The notes below the pieces were generated by a model that saw nothing but the letters and a program-made list of their open reading frames with translations, ran no database searches and was not told the origin of the DNA. DNA of 64,000 bases from Candidatus Saganbacteria bacterium (GTDB lineage: Bacteria; Margulisbacteria; WOR-1; XYC2-FULL-46-14; WPAF01), in assembly GCA_016223205.1 (NCBI GenBank), contig JACRPM010000006.1:145228-209227 (forward strand), given 5' to 3'. The number at the start of each line of letters is the position of its first letter. Position 1 is the stretch's first letter. Position numbers and translations under genes: made by a program. Shown here one piece after another: positions 1 to 8,307 of the stretch.

Positions 1-1
1 A

Positions 2-169
2 AGACAGATCATTATTGAAAACCATGGCATCAAGGTCTTGCGTTTAAAAAATGAACAGATAGAAAAAGAGCTTGATTCTGCGCTTAGAGCTATCAAACAT
101 TTCATTGCCCCCTCTCTATCCCGAGCGAAGTCGAGGGATGGAGAGGGGGTGTCCGAAGGACGGGGGTGA
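2..169 (+). CDS. C-terminal fragment of a DUF559-like endonuclease-fold protein (partial)
   Basis: The frame is open from the window edge and stops at 167-169. The visible residues, including NHGIKVLRLKNEQIEKEL, resemble the end of DUF559/Vsr-like restriction-endonuclease-fold proteins, where a strand with V-L-R-(F/L)-x-N is followed by a helix. Function is not certain: DUF559 proteins are often small DNA-associated proteins of unknown role. The last 20 or so residues are encoded by a half copy of the dispersed CCTCACCC/GGGTGAGG repeat, so the natural C-terminus was probably replaced or extended by the repeat. Only the tail is seen, so the family call is tentative. Confidence 0.5.
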   Translation, partial: RQIIIENHGIKVLRLKNEQIEKELDSALRAIKHFIAPSLSRAKSRDGEGVSEGRG

Positions 170-171
170 GG
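108..171. repeat. Half copy of the CCTCACCC/GGGTGAGG palindromic element
   Basis: A long hairpin (CCCCTCTCTATCCC against GGGATGGAGAGGGG) is followed by a second small hairpin (TGTCCGAAGGACG) and the GGGTGAGG end. This is the right-hand half of the larger element seen complete at 2124, 10488, 32106, 49974 and 54411. It overlaps the end of the DUF559-like reading frame. Confidence 0.8.
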
Positions 172-180
172 TGTCTCCCG

Positions 181-209
181 TTGACAGCTATCTCTGCATA
201 ATATAAAAT
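181..209 (+). promoter_or_regulatory. Sigma-70-type promoter of the SLH porin, probably leaderless
   Basis: TTGACA at 181-186, a 17-base spacer and TAAAAT at 204-209. The start codon at 217 is 7 bases after the -10 box, just where transcription should begin, and no Shine-Dalgarno sequence precedes it, so the transcript is probably leaderless. Confidence 0.65.
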
Positions 210-216
210 TAATATA

Positions 217-1632
217 ATGAAAAGGATCATCATTCTCTTATTGCTAATGGCGCTGTTAGGATATGGAGCCCGGGCCGAGGTCAAGTTCAAGGACCTGCCG
301 GCCGACCACTGGGCCGCCAAATCGGTATATAGCTTGGTAAAGATGGGGGTAACCTCCGGCTACCCCGACGGCACCTTCAGGGGCAAGAAGAACATCACCC
401 GCTATGAAACCGCCATTTTTCTCTCCAAGCTGGCCGACCGCTTAAAAGACGAAGTAGCGGCCAAAGAAGATCTCAAAGAGCTCAAAAGCGAGATCGCCGC
501 TCTTCGGCGGACCAGCGCGGGCGTAAACCTCAATGGGGCGTTCGAGCTGGACAATTCTCTGGCCAACCTTTTGGCCGGGGGAGGGACCATTACCGGTAAA
601 GGCCCGGTAGTGAACTATCGCTTAAGGACCTCGCTTGAAAAAGAGCTGAACGACCAGGCCTCGGTCAAATTAAACCTCGATACCATGGACGCCGGCTACT
701 ATGGAGGGACCCGCGACCTCGCCACCCAGATGCTGGATGTGGCGGGAAAGGTGAAGATCAACTCCCGCGACCTGGGAGTGATGGGTGATCTGCTAAACTC
801 CCCTTTAGACCTAACGATCCACTCCGGTCCCGGCCAGCTCCAGCACATTGATACCACCGGTCTTTTGCCGTCGGAGACAGGCGTAACTTACGACCGCCCC
901 GATACCGGTTTCGACCTAGCGACCAAGATGTGGGGGGCGGAGGTGGGAGGCGGCTACAAGGCGCGCCGATATGAGGCCGGGAACTCCGGTAAAGTTGAAA
1001 CCAACTGGCTCTATGGAAGAACAGGATACAATTTTAACGGTATTCCGGTGATCAGCAATTTAAAGTTGGAAGGCACGGCCGACATTTTAAGCAAAAATCC
1101 CGGCTCTTCCGGCCCCAAGGATCTGCGCGGCACTTTGGCTTTCAGCTCAAATATAACTCCCAAGGTCGAAGCCCGCGCCGCTTTGGGACTGGCCCGGGCC
1201 GAAGCCAAGGGTTGGATGGTGGAAGCCCGCCTAAAAATAACCGATTTTGTCGCTTCCGGCTCAAGTTTGATGATCCGCGGCGCCAAGGTGGGTTCGGAAT
1301 TCATCAATCCCGCCCTGCAGGTTGAAGAATTCAATTTTGCCGGGTACGATGTTTTTATGCGTCCGCTGGAAAATTCCACAGTGAACCTGGCGGGCGAGCT
1401 GATCTATCCTTTTTCCGACAAATTGCGCCTGCGGGGCCTGGGAGAAGCCCGCCTGTCGGGGGATTACCGTTACGGAGCGGACCAGCCCAAATCCCGTCTC
1501 ACCGGCCAGATCGGTTTGAATTACAATCTGGCCGCGGACACCATCTTCGAGACCTTCTACCGCGCCGAGACCGACCCCACCATCAGCGAGACCACGGACA
1601 TCACCGCGCTGGGCCTCAAGTACAATTTCTGA
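217..1632 (+). CDS. SLH-domain outer-membrane porin-like protein
   Basis: A 471-residue exported protein. Residues 1-20 form a signal peptide. Residues 22-68 are one S-layer homology domain (FKDLPADHWAA, then GVTSGYPDGTF and the ITRYETA motif). A charged helical stretch around 75-100 may be the coiled coil that links SLH to barrel in this family. The remainder alternates polar and hydrophobic residues, with repeated Gly/Tyr-rich strands, and ends in Asn-Phe, as outer-membrane beta barrels do. Proteins of this layout (Omp-alpha/SlpA, cyanobacterial SomA, OprB-like) tether the outer membrane to pyruvylated cell-wall polymer through SLH and act as porins. It is the strongest single marker for a diderm envelope here. 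The specific permeant is unknown. Confidence 0.85.
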   Translation: MKRIIILLLLMALLGYGARAEVKFKDLPADHWAAKSVYSLVKMGVTSGYPDGTFRGKKNITRYETAIFLSKLADRLKDEVAAKEDLKELKSEIAALRRTSAGVNLNGAFELDNSLANLLAGGGTITGKGPVVNYRLRTSLEKELNDQASVKLNLDTMDAGYYGGTRDLATQMLDVAGKVKINSRDLGVMGDLLNSPLDLTIHSGPGQLQHIDTTGLLPSETGVTYDRPDTGFDLATKMWGAEVGGGYKARRYEAGNSGKVETNWLYGRTGYNFNGIPVISNLKLEGTADILSKNPGSSGPKDLRGTLAFSSNITPKVEARAALGLARAEAKGWMVEARLKITDFVASGSSLMIRGAKVGSEFINPALQVEEFNFAGYDVFMRPLENSTVNLAGELIYPFSDKLRLRGLGEARLSGDYRYGADQPKSRLTGQIGLNYNLAADTIFETFYRAETDPTISETTDITALGLKYNF

Positions 1633-2120
1633 AAATACTGCGCTATAAGGAATTAACTTCCACCCAGGACGAAGCCCGCCGCATTATCCCTAAAGCCGAT
1701 GAATGGACGATTGTAACGGCCGAAACTCAATCCCAGGGCAGAGGGAAACCCGGCTCCAGTTGGTATTCGCCTTTAGGCGGACTGTATTTTTCCGTGATAC
1801 TCAAACCCCGCAAGAATCCGGCGGACCTTACGCCGATCACCCGATTGGCGGCCAAAGCCGCGGCCCAGGCGCTGGAAGATCATGATCCCCGGATCAAACC
1901 GCCGAACGACATCCTGATCAAAGGAAAAAAGGTCTGCGGGATTCTGACCGAAAAAACCGCGGACGGAATTATTTTAGGGATCGGCCTTAATATCAATATA
2001 GATAAGTTTCCCGCGGATCTTAATGCGACCTCTATTTTCGGGGATAAAGAAACGATCTTTAAGGAGATATTAAGATGCTTAAAAGAAGAGTATTTAAAAT
2101 ATCTGGGGGTTGGGATATAA
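1629..2120 (+). CDS. birA: Biotin--[acetyl-CoA carboxylase] ligase, minimal catalytic form
   Basis: Attaches biotin to the carrier domain of biotin-dependent carboxylases. The frame shows the biotin ligase signature: LTSTQDEAR, then the GRG-K biotin/ATP loop, W(Y)SPLGGLYFSV, KPPNDILI and KVCGILTE, and the GIGLNINI strand. No ATG or GTG lies before the first motif. The frame can begin at CTG 1629, overlapping the porin stop codon; GTG 1794 would remove the active-site loop, so the upstream start is preferred although the exact codon is unsure. At about 163 residues it lacks both an N-terminal DNA-binding domain and the usual C-terminal SH3-like domain. The family normally has 230-320 residues. 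A repeat element begins 3 bases after the stop, so the C-terminus may be truncated. Confidence 0.75.
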   Translation: MKILRYKELTSTQDEARRIIPKADEWTIVTAETQSQGRGKPGSSWYSPLGGLYFSVILKPRKNPADLTPITRLAAKAAAQALEDHDPRIKPPNDILIKGKKVCGILTEKTADGIILGIGLNINIDKFPADLNATSIFGDKETIFKEILRCLKEEYLKYLGVGI

Positions 2121-2123
2121 TAA

Positions 2124-2316
2124 CCTCACCCACCATCCCTCGGCTTCGCTCGGGATGGTCCCCCCTCTCCATCAGAGATGGAGAGGGCTGGAATGGGAGT
2201 AGACGAAAGATGATGAAATTAACATATGCGGCATTAGTTTCGGGGTTGGTAGAACCCTCTCCACGTAGTGGAGAGGGGGGACCCTCCGAAGCGGTAGCGA
2301 AGGAGGGTGGGTGAGG
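2124..2316. repeat. Full copy of the CCTCACCC/GGGTGAGG element
   Basis: Starts with CCTCACCC and ends with GGGTGAGG. Inner hairpins are ATCCCTCGGCTTCGCTCGGGAT, CCCTCTCCATC-AGA-GATGGAGAGGG, CCCTCTCCAC-GTA-GTGGAGAGGG and CCCTCCG..CGGAGG-like arms. The centre (2197-2250) is unlike other copies. It fills the whole birA-aroH gap, and its final G pairs with TG to make the likely GTG start of the next gene at 2316. Confidence 0.85.
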
Positions 2317-2675
2317 TGTTAAGAGGTGTAAGAGGCGCGACGACCGTTGGGGAGAACCGCAGCCGGGAGATACTTTCCGCTACCCGAGAACTTTTACGTG
2401 AAATGGTGAAAGCAAACCGGGTTAAGATCGAGGATGTCTCCTCGATTATCTTTTCTGTGACGGCCGATCTCAATGCCGAGTTCCCCGCCCGGGCGGCCAG
2501 GGAGCTGGGGTGGGGGAACGTCCCCCTGCTGTGCACTTATGAGATAAAGGTCCCGGGAAGTTTAAAAAAATGCATACGGGTGCTGATGCTGGCCAATACC
2601 AAGCAAAGCCAGAAAGCGATCAAGCATATTTATCTTAAAGGGGCGCAGCGCCTGCGGCGGGAGTTCAACTCATGA
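2316..2675 (+). CDS. aroH: Chorismate mutase, AroH class
   Basis: Converts chorismate to prephenate in phenylalanine/tyrosine synthesis. The sequence has the AroH-class (Bacillus-type trimer) signature: RGVRGATTV at the start, then the helix with [29 protein letters not shown], and the CIRVLML strand. Length (about 119 residues) fits the family. GTG 2316 is preferred as start because it directly precedes the conserved first strand; GTG 2307 would add three residues coded by the repeat. Its stop overlaps the DAHP synthase start as ATGA, so the two shikimate-end enzymes are translationally coupled. Confidence 0.88.
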   Translation: MLRGVRGATTVGENRSREILSATRELLREMVKANRVKIEDVSSIIFSVTADLNAEFPARAARELGWGNVPLLCTYEIKVPGSLKKCIRVLMLANTKQSQKAIKHIYLKGAQRLRREFNS

Positions 2676-3691
2676 TCATCATCATGAAGCCGGGAGCCAC
2701 GGAAGAGCAGATCAGCGCGGTAACCGACAAGCTCAAGAAACACGGCTTCGGCATCCACTTAAGCCAGGGCGTGGAGCGCACCGTGATCGGCGCTATCGGA
2801 GATAAAAGGGCTATTGAGCTCGAGACCCTGGCCATGCTCCCCGGAGTATCCGAGATCGTCCCTATCCGCAAGCCCTATAAGCTGGTCAGCCGGGAATTCA
2901 AATCCGAGGATACGTTGGTCAAGATCGACGGCGACGTGCGCATCGGGGCGGGAGCCCCGCTTTGCGTGATCGCCGGTCCCTGCTCGGTAGAAAGCCGGGG
3001 ACAGATAATGGAGATCGCGGAGATGGTGAAGAGCGCCGGAGCCCGGGCCTTGCGCGGCGGCGCCTTTAAACCCCGCACCTCGCCTTACAGTTTCCAGGGA
3101 TTAGGGGAGGAGGGGCTCAAGTTCCTGGCCGAAGCCCGCAAGCAGACCGGCCTGCCCATCGTCACCGAAGCCATGGATACGCGCGAAGTGGAACTGGTGG
3201 CGAAATATTCGGATGTCCTGCAAGTGGGGGCCCGCAACATGCAGAACTTTAATTTATTGAAAGAAGTGGGCAAATGCGGCAAGCCGGTCCTCCTAAAACG
3301 GGGCGCGGGTTCCACCATCGAAGAGCTTTTAATGTCCGCGGAATATATTTTATCCGAAGGCAACCGCAAAGTTATTTTATGCGAGCGCGGCATCCGTACG
3401 ATCGAAACCTACACCCGCAACACCCTGGACCTGGCCGCCGTGCCGGTCATCAAGAAATTGAGCCATCTGCCGGTGATCGTCGATCCCAGCCATGGGACGG
3501 GCAAATGGGACCTGGTGGCGCCTTTGGCTTTGGCTGCGGTGGCGGCGGGCTGTGACGGCTTGATGATCGAGGTCCATCCCCGGCCCGAAGAAGCCCTCTC
3601 CGACGGGCCGCAATCCTTAAAGCCCGATACTTTTGCGGAGATGATGAAGCAGATAGCGGCGGTGGCTAAAGCAGTCGGGAGAGCTCTTTAA
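2672..3691 (+). CDS. aroF: 3-deoxy-7-phosphoheptulonate (DAHP) synthase, type I-beta
   Basis: Condenses phosphoenolpyruvate and erythrose 4-phosphate, the first step of the shikimate pathway. Residues 1-65 form the small ferredoxin-like regulatory domain found in Thermotoga/Bacillus-relative enzymes ([10 protein letters not shown]... GVSEIVPI). The barrel follows with the hallmarks [40 protein letters not shown], and [12 protein letters not shown]. The 339-residue length is normal. It is coupled by an ATGA overlap to chorismate mutase, the classical partner. Its last 26 bases overlap the convergent hflX gene. Confidence 0.93.
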   Translation: MIIIMKPGATEEQISAVTDKLKKHGFGIHLSQGVERTVIGAIGDKRAIELETLAMLPGVSEIVPIRKPYKLVSREFKSEDTLVKIDGDVRIGAGAPLCVIAGPCSVESRGQIMEIAEMVKSAGARALRGGAFKPRTSPYSFQGLGEEGLKFLAEARKQTGLPIVTEAMDTREVELVAKYSDVLQVGARNMQNFNLLKEVGKCGKPVLLKRGAGSTIEELLMSAEYILSEGNRKVILCERGIRTIETYTRNTLDLAAVPVIKKLSHLPVIVDPSHGTGKWDLVAPLALAAVAAGCDGLMIEVHPRPEEALSDGPQSLKPDTFAEMMKQIAAVAKAVGRAL

Positions 3692-4733
3692 ACAGTTCCT
3701 CCCCGCCCAGCTTATCCCGGGCCGAGACCATCACCGCCGGATGATATTTTCCTATCAGGGACTTAAGCGGTCCTTTATCTTCCAGTTCGTCGATCTTATT
3801 AAATACGGTTAAAATGGGCTTGGAAACGATCTTTAACTCCATAAGAACTTCATAAACCGCGCTCACCTGTTCTTCCAAGAAAGGGGAGGAAGCGTCCACC
3901 ACATGGAGGAGGACGTCGGCTTCGATGGATTCCTCAAGCGTGGCATGAAAGGCCTCGACCAATTGGTGGGGGAGTTTCTGGATAAATCCTACGGTATCGG
4001 TTAAGAGGATAACTTTACCTTCGGGAAGATACAGACGGCGGGTCACCGGGTCGAGGGTGGCGAACAGCCGGTCGGCGGTGTACACCTCCGCCCGGGTCAG
4101 CCAATTTAAGAGCGTGGACTTGCCGGAGTTGGTGTAGCCGATAAGCGCGGCGGTCTTGATGTTGGTGGATTTACGGTTTTGCCTCGCTCGCCGGCGGTGC
4201 TTCTCGAGATCATTCAATTCATCTTTCAATTCCGCGATCTTTTTTCTGATCCGGCGGCGGTCCATCTCGAGCTTGGTCTCTCCCGGTCCCCGCGTGCCGA
4301 TGCCGCCGCCCAGGCGCGAAAGCGAGAGGCGGGAGCCGGTCAAGCGCGTCATTTGGAACTCGTTCTGGGCCAGCAAAACCTGGAGGCGGCCTTCCCGGGT
4401 TTTGGCGTGCTGGGCGAAGATGTCCAATATCAGCTCGGTGCGGTCCACCACCTTTAATACCAGCTCTTCCTCGAGGTTCCTGGTCTGGGAGGCCGAGATC
4501 TCGTGATCGAATATCAAAAGATCGGCGTCCAGCGCCCCGGAAAGCTGTTTCAATTCTTCCAATTTTCCCGAACCGATAAAATAGGTCTGGTCGGGAGATT
4601 CGCGGTTCTGCGTCAATTCTCCCACCACCTCCGCCCCGGCAGATTCTGCCAGGCGGCGCAGTTCGGGCAGGGAATGGGTGAGGGGGATCTTTTCTGATTT
4701 TAGCTTGATGCCGACCAGTATTGCTTTTTCCAT
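3666..4733 (-). CDS. hflX: GTPase HflX
   Basis: Ribosome-associated GTPase that splits or rescues stalled 50S/70S particles. The N-terminal HflX domain (1-180) carries the Gly-rich [11 protein letters not shown] segment at about 142-152. The G domain shows G1 GYTNSGKS (199-206), G3 DTVGF, and G4 NKID. At 355 residues it is shorter than E. coli HflX (about 426), mainly at the C-terminus. It is convergent with the DAHP synthase gene, tail overlapping by 26 bases, and divergent from the pilus operon promoter at 4735. Confidence 0.93.
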   Translation of the reverse strand: MEKAILVGIKLKSEKIPLTHSLPELRRLAESAGAEVVGELTQNRESPDQTYFIGSGKLEELKQLSGALDADLLIFDHEISASQTRNLEEELVLKVVDRTELILDIFAQHAKTREGRLQVLLAQNEFQMTRLTGSRLSLSRLGGGIGTRGPGETKLEMDRRRIRKKIAELKDELNDLEKHRRRARQNRKSTNIKTAALIGYTNSGKSTLLNWLTRAEVYTADRLFATLDPVTRRLYLPEGKVILLTDTVGFIQKLPHQLVEAFHATLEESIEADVLLHVVDASSPFLEEQVSAVYEVLMELKIVSKPILTVFNKIDELEDKGPLKSLIGKYHPAVMVSARDKLGGEELFKELSRLL

Positions 4734-4734
4734 C

Positions 4735-4763
4735 TTGACCTGATTTTCATTATAACATATAAT
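4735..4763 (+). promoter_or_regulatory. Sigma-70-type promoter of the pilus operon
   Basis: TTGACC at 4735-4740, a 17-base spacer and TATAAT at 4758-4763. The first start codon is 11 bases after the -10 box, leaving a leader of about five bases without a Shine-Dalgarno site. Confidence 0.7.
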
Positions 4764-4774
4764 CGGAAACAGCC

Positions 4775-5155
4775 ATGGCGCAGAAAATATTGGTGGTGGA
4801 CGACGAAGAAGATATTGTGACCGCGCTTTCTATCCGGCTCAAGGCCCTGGGGTATGAAGTGATCACCGCCGCGGACGGCATGGCCGCGCTCGATGTGGCG
4901 CGCACCCAGAACCCGGACCTCATTCTTTTGGATATTATGCTTCCCAAGCTCGACGGCTACAAGGTCTGCCGCATGCTTAAGTTCGACGAAAAATACCGCC
5001 ACATCCCCATCATCATGATCACCGCCAAGGTTGCCGATTCCAATAAAAAGATGGGGGAAGAAGTTGGGGCCGATGCTTATCTCACCAAGCCCTTCAATCC
5101 GGAAGAGCTGGTAGCCCGCATCAAGGAATTGATCAGTGGCCGAAAAAAAACGTGA
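4775..5155 (+). CDS. Single-domain response regulator (CheY/PilG-like receiver)
   Basis: A 126-residue stand-alone receiver: acidic pair in KILVVDDEED, phospho-acceptor Asp in LILLDIMLPKLDGY, switch Thr in IIMITAK, and Lys in LTKPFNPEEL. There is no output domain. Its end overlaps the PilB-like ATPase gene by 20 bases, so it is probably translated with it and controls pilus extension or secretion, as PilG/PilH or PatA-type receivers do. A second receiver follows the kinase at 7933. Which one receives the phosphate from the kinase cannot be told from sequence. Confidence 0.85.
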   Translation: MAQKILVVDDEEDIVTALSIRLKALGYEVITAADGMAALDVARTQNPDLILLDIMLPKLDGYKVCRMLKFDEKYRHIPIIMITAKVADSNKKMGEEVGADAYLTKPFNPEELVARIKELISGRKKT

Positions 5156-6800
5156 CCTAAGGGAATCGCTGGTCTCTTCGGGGCTTTTGACCGCCGAACA
5201 GGTGAAAGAATCGGTCGAAGAAAGCCGCCGCTCCGGGGACAGCCTGGTGAAGGTCATCCTCCGCAAAAAACTCCTCGATGAAGCGACCATCGTCAAATTC
5301 CTCGAAGAAGTGATGGGTTTTCCCCGGGTATCTTTGGCCAGCTACCTGGTTGACCAAAAGACGCTGGACGCGGTGCCTCCCGCGGTGGTCAAGAAATACG
5401 GGGTGGTGCCGCTCTTTTTGGTGGAGAACACTCTTAGCGTGGCCATGGTGGACCCTTTCGACGTTAAAGCCCTCGATGAGGTGCGCAAGCGCACCGGATT
5501 CGATGTGGAGGCCATGGTGGCCGCTCCCAGCGACATCAACCAGGCCGTGATCCAGTATTACGGCGTAGCGGGAACGCTCGAAGAAGTGCTGGCCACGGTG
5601 GCCACCCCCGAAGCGGCCGCCGCGCCTTTGGCCGCCACCGAAGAAGCCCCCATCACCAAGCTGGTGAATCTGGTGATCGCCCAGGCCGTGGACGAAAAGG
5701 CCTCCGATATCCACATCGAACCCGAGGCCAAGCGCACCCGCATCCGCTACCGCATCGACGGCATCATGCACGAGGTTTCCTCTCCTCCCTCCCACTTGCA
5801 CAGTTCGATCGTCTCGCGCATCAAGGTGATGTCGCGTATGGACATCGCCGAGACCCGGGTTCCGCAAGACGGCCGTTTTGAGTTCAAGTTCGAGAACCGG
5901 GCCATCGACGTGCGCGTTTCCACTTTCCCCATAATTTATGGGGAAGTGGTAGTGATGCGCCTGCTCGACAAGCAGGCCATGATCTTCTCATTGGCCGACC
6001 TGGGATTCACCGAAGAAAATCTGGCCAAGTTCAAAGAGATGTACAGCCGCCCCTACGGGATAATCTTGGTAACCGGACCCACCGGCTCCGGCAAAACCAC
6101 CACTCTCTATGCCACGCTCCAGAGCATCAATTCACCCGAGCGCAACATCGTCACCGTCGAAGACCCGGTGGAATACGAACTGCCGGGCATCCGCCAATCC
6201 CAAGTAAATACCAAAGCCGGGCTGGTGTTTGCCAACGCCCTGCGGTCTCTTTTGCGCCAGGACCCGGACATCATCTTGGTAGGGGAAATAAGGGACCTGG
6301 AAACCAGCAGTGTGGCCATCGAAGCCGCTTTGACGGGACATTTGGTATTTTCCACCCTGCATACCAATGACGCGCCGGGGGCTTTGACCCGCCTGGTGGA
6401 CATGGGAGTCGAGCCGTTCTTGATCTCGAGCTCCGTGGCGGGGGTCATTGCCCAGCGCCTGGTGCGCAAGATCTGCAGCAACTGCAAGGTGCCCCAGGAG
6501 GTTGCCAAAGATGTCCTGGATCACTTTAAGGAACTCAAGGATAAGAAGCTCACCTTTTATCACGGCAAGGGGTGCAAGACCTGCCGCAACACCGGCTATC
6601 GCGGCCGCACCGGAATATTCGAAATGCTGACCTTAAATCCCGAGATCCAGGACCTCATCATGAATAAGGCCCCCAGCAACCAGGTAAAGGAAGTGGCGGT
6701 GAGATCCGGCATGAAGACCCTGCGCGAGGACGGCATCTCCAAGGTGATCGCGGGAATGACCACTCTCGATGAGGTCTTGAGGGTGACCCAGCTTGACTAA
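5136..6800 (+). CDS. pilB: Type IV pilus assembly / type II secretion ATPase (PilB/GspE family)
   Basis: Cytoplasmic hexameric ATPase that drives pilin polymerisation. Residues 1-140 are the GspE N-terminal domain. The catalytic core has Walker A GPTGSGKT (314-321), the Asp box VEDPVEYE (341-348), Walker B with LVGEIRDLETS, and the His box (TLHTNDA). A tetracysteine zinc motif (CSNC ... CKTC) lies near 445-490, typical of PilB/GspE and absent from PilT. The chosen start is GTG 5136, overlapping the receiver gene. Length 554 is usual. With PilC and a prepilin downstream this makes an assembly system. No PilT, secretin or prepilin peptidase is in the window. Confidence 0.92.
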   Translation: MAEKKRDLRESLVSSGLLTAEQVKESVEESRRSGDSLVKVILRKKLLDEATIVKFLEEVMGFPRVSLASYLVDQKTLDAVPPAVVKKYGVVPLFLVENTLSVAMVDPFDVKALDEVRKRTGFDVEAMVAAPSDINQAVIQYYGVAGTLEEVLATVATPEAAAAPLAATEEAPITKLVNLVIAQAVDEKASDIHIEPEAKRTRIRYRIDGIMHEVSSPPSHLHSSIVSRIKVMSRMDIAETRVPQDGRFEFKFENRAIDVRVSTFPIIYGEVVVMRLLDKQAMIFSLADLGFTEENLAKFKEMYSRPYGIILVTGPTGSGKTTTLYATLQSINSPERNIVTVEDPVEYELPGIRQSQVNTKAGLVFANALRSLLRQDPDIILVGEIRDLETSSVAIEAALTGHLVFSTLHTNDAPGALTRLVDMGVEPFLISSSVAGVIAQRLVRKICSNCKVPQEVAKDVLDHFKELKDKKLTFYHGKGCKTCRNTGYRGRTGIFEMLTLNPEIQDLIMNKAPSNQVKEVAVRSGMKTLREDGISKVIAGMTTLDEVLRVTQLD

Positions 6801-7911
6801 TGTCGAGGATACCCAGCGGGCGCTGGTCCATCTGCTCGAAGACGTGGAAGCCACCCGCAAGGAGACCGAGGAACAGCGCTTCAACCTCGATATGGTCTTA
6901 AGCAACCTGGCGGACGGGGCCATTCTGCTGAATTCCCAAAATAAAATCGACTACCTGAATCCCTGCGCGCAGCAAATATTTCCCGATCTTAAAGCCGGAG
7001 ATGATTTTTTTATTTTTTTGGGAAATCAACCGGCTTTTTTCAAAGGCAGCGTTGAATTGACGGCCCTCCGGGAAAGGTTGAACAGCGGTGCGGCCCTGGA
7101 TGGAGAGTTGATCCTCAATCCCGGAGAAGAAGAGAGCAATTATCAGATCGTTTTCGCGCCTTTGCGGCCCCATCGGGTGGTGGTAAGTTTGCACGATGTG
7201 ACGGAGCTGCGCCAGATGGACAAACTTAAATCCGATTTCGTAGCCACGGTATCGCACGAACTGCGCACCCCGCTCACGGTTATATCGGAAGCGCTCAACC
7301 TTTTGCGTACCGAGGTGGTAGGTACGATCAATCAGGAACAAAAAGAATGCGTGGGCATGGCCAGCCGCAATATCGACCGCCTGGGCAAGCTGGTCAACAA
7401 TGTATTGGACCTTTCCAAGCTTGAAGCCGGGCGGCTGGAGTTCCGTCAGGAAAAGGTGGAGATCACGCCGATCCTAAAGAACGCGGTGGAATCGTTCAAG
7501 CCGGTTTATGCCAAAAAGAATCTGGGCTTGGAACTTAAAGCAGAAGCGGATTACGCGGTCCGCGCCGATGTAGACAAGGTCGAGCAGGTAATAACCAACT
7601 TGCTTAACAATTCCTATAAATTCACCGAGCCCAATGGGCGGGTAGAGGTTTCGGCCAATTTAACGGAAGGAGGGGTGCGGGTCGGCGTTAAGGACAGCGG
7701 AGTGGGCATCTCGCAGAAAGACCAGGCCCGCCTGTTCTCCAAATTTGTCCAGGTGGGGGACCGTTACACCCGGCAGTCGGGCGGGACCGGCTTGGGCCTA
7801 TATATAACCAAACGGCTGATCGAAGCGCAGGGCGGCACGATCGGGGTGAAGTCCGATACCGGCAAGGGCACCGAAATATTTTTTACCCTGCCGCTCTACA
7901 AGCCCGCCTAA
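6793..7911 (+). CDS. Soluble PAS-containing sensor histidine kinase
   Basis: A 372-residue kinase with no membrane segment. An N-terminal helical region (1-30) leads into a PAS-like domain (about 33-135, LADGAILLNSQNKIDYLNPCA). The HisKA box has phospho-acceptor His155 in SHELRTPLT. The HATPase shows the N box (ITNLLNNSYKFT), G1 (DSGVGI) and G2 (GGTGLGLYI). The start is TTG 6793, overlapping the PilB stop. It lies between pilB and pilC and directly before a receiver, so it probably signals to one or both of the receivers in this operon. The stimulus is unknown. Confidence 0.88.
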   Translation: MTNVEDTQRALVHLLEDVEATRKETEEQRFNLDMVLSNLADGAILLNSQNKIDYLNPCAQQIFPDLKAGDDFFIFLGNQPAFFKGSVELTALRERLNSGAALDGELILNPGEEESNYQIVFAPLRPHRVVVSLHDVTELRQMDKLKSDFVATVSHELRTPLTVISEALNLLRTEVVGTINQEQKECVGMASRNIDRLGKLVNNVLDLSKLEAGRLEFRQEKVEITPILKNAVESFKPVYAKKNLGLELKAEADYAVRADVDKVEQVITNLLNNSYKFTEPNGRVEVSANLTEGGVRVGVKDSGVGISQKDQARLFSKFVQVGDRYTRQSGGTGLGLYITKRLIEAQGGTIGVKSDTGKGTEIFFTLPLYKPA

Positions 7912-7932
7912 GGCGGGCAAGGAGGAAAAATA

Positions 7933-8307
7933 ATGGCAAAAAAGATCATGGTAGTGGACGACGAGCCGGAGATACTGGGGATCTTGAAATTCAGGATGAG
8001 CAGCTGGGGCTATGAGGCGCTGACGGCAGCGAGCGGCAAAGAAGCGCTGCAAGCCGCCGAAGCCAAGAAGCCCGACCTGATCCTGTTGGACGTTATGATG
8101 CCGGGAATGAGCGGATTCGATGTTTTACGCGAGCTTAAGGCCAAAGAGAGCACCAAAAATATCCCGGTCATCATGATCACCGTTGCCGCGGCCAAACACG
8201 AGGTGGATGAAGGGATCAAACTGGGCGCGGCATATTATTTGAGCAAGCCCTACGATGCGCAGGAATTGCTTAAGCGCATCCAAAGCATTTTAGGCCCGGA
8301 GGCCTGA
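7933..8307 (+). CDS. Single-domain response regulator
   Basis: A 124-residue receiver similar to the one at 4775, with KIMVVDDEPE, LILLDVMMPGMSGF, IMITVA and LSKPYDAQEL. In the switch region Thr is followed by Val-Ala-Ala, so the canonical Thr/Ser is present. It has a Shine-Dalgarno site (AAGGAGG). Its stop shares bases with the pilC start (TGATG), so kinase, receiver and PilC are one transcription unit. The most likely role is phosphorylation-dependent control of the assembly machinery. Confidence 0.86.
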   Translation: MAKKIMVVDDEPEILGILKFRMSSWGYEALTAASGKEALQAAEAKKPDLILLDVMMPGMSGFDVLRELKAKESTKNIPVIMITVAAAKHEVDEGIKLGAAYYLSKPYDAQELLKRIQSILGPEA

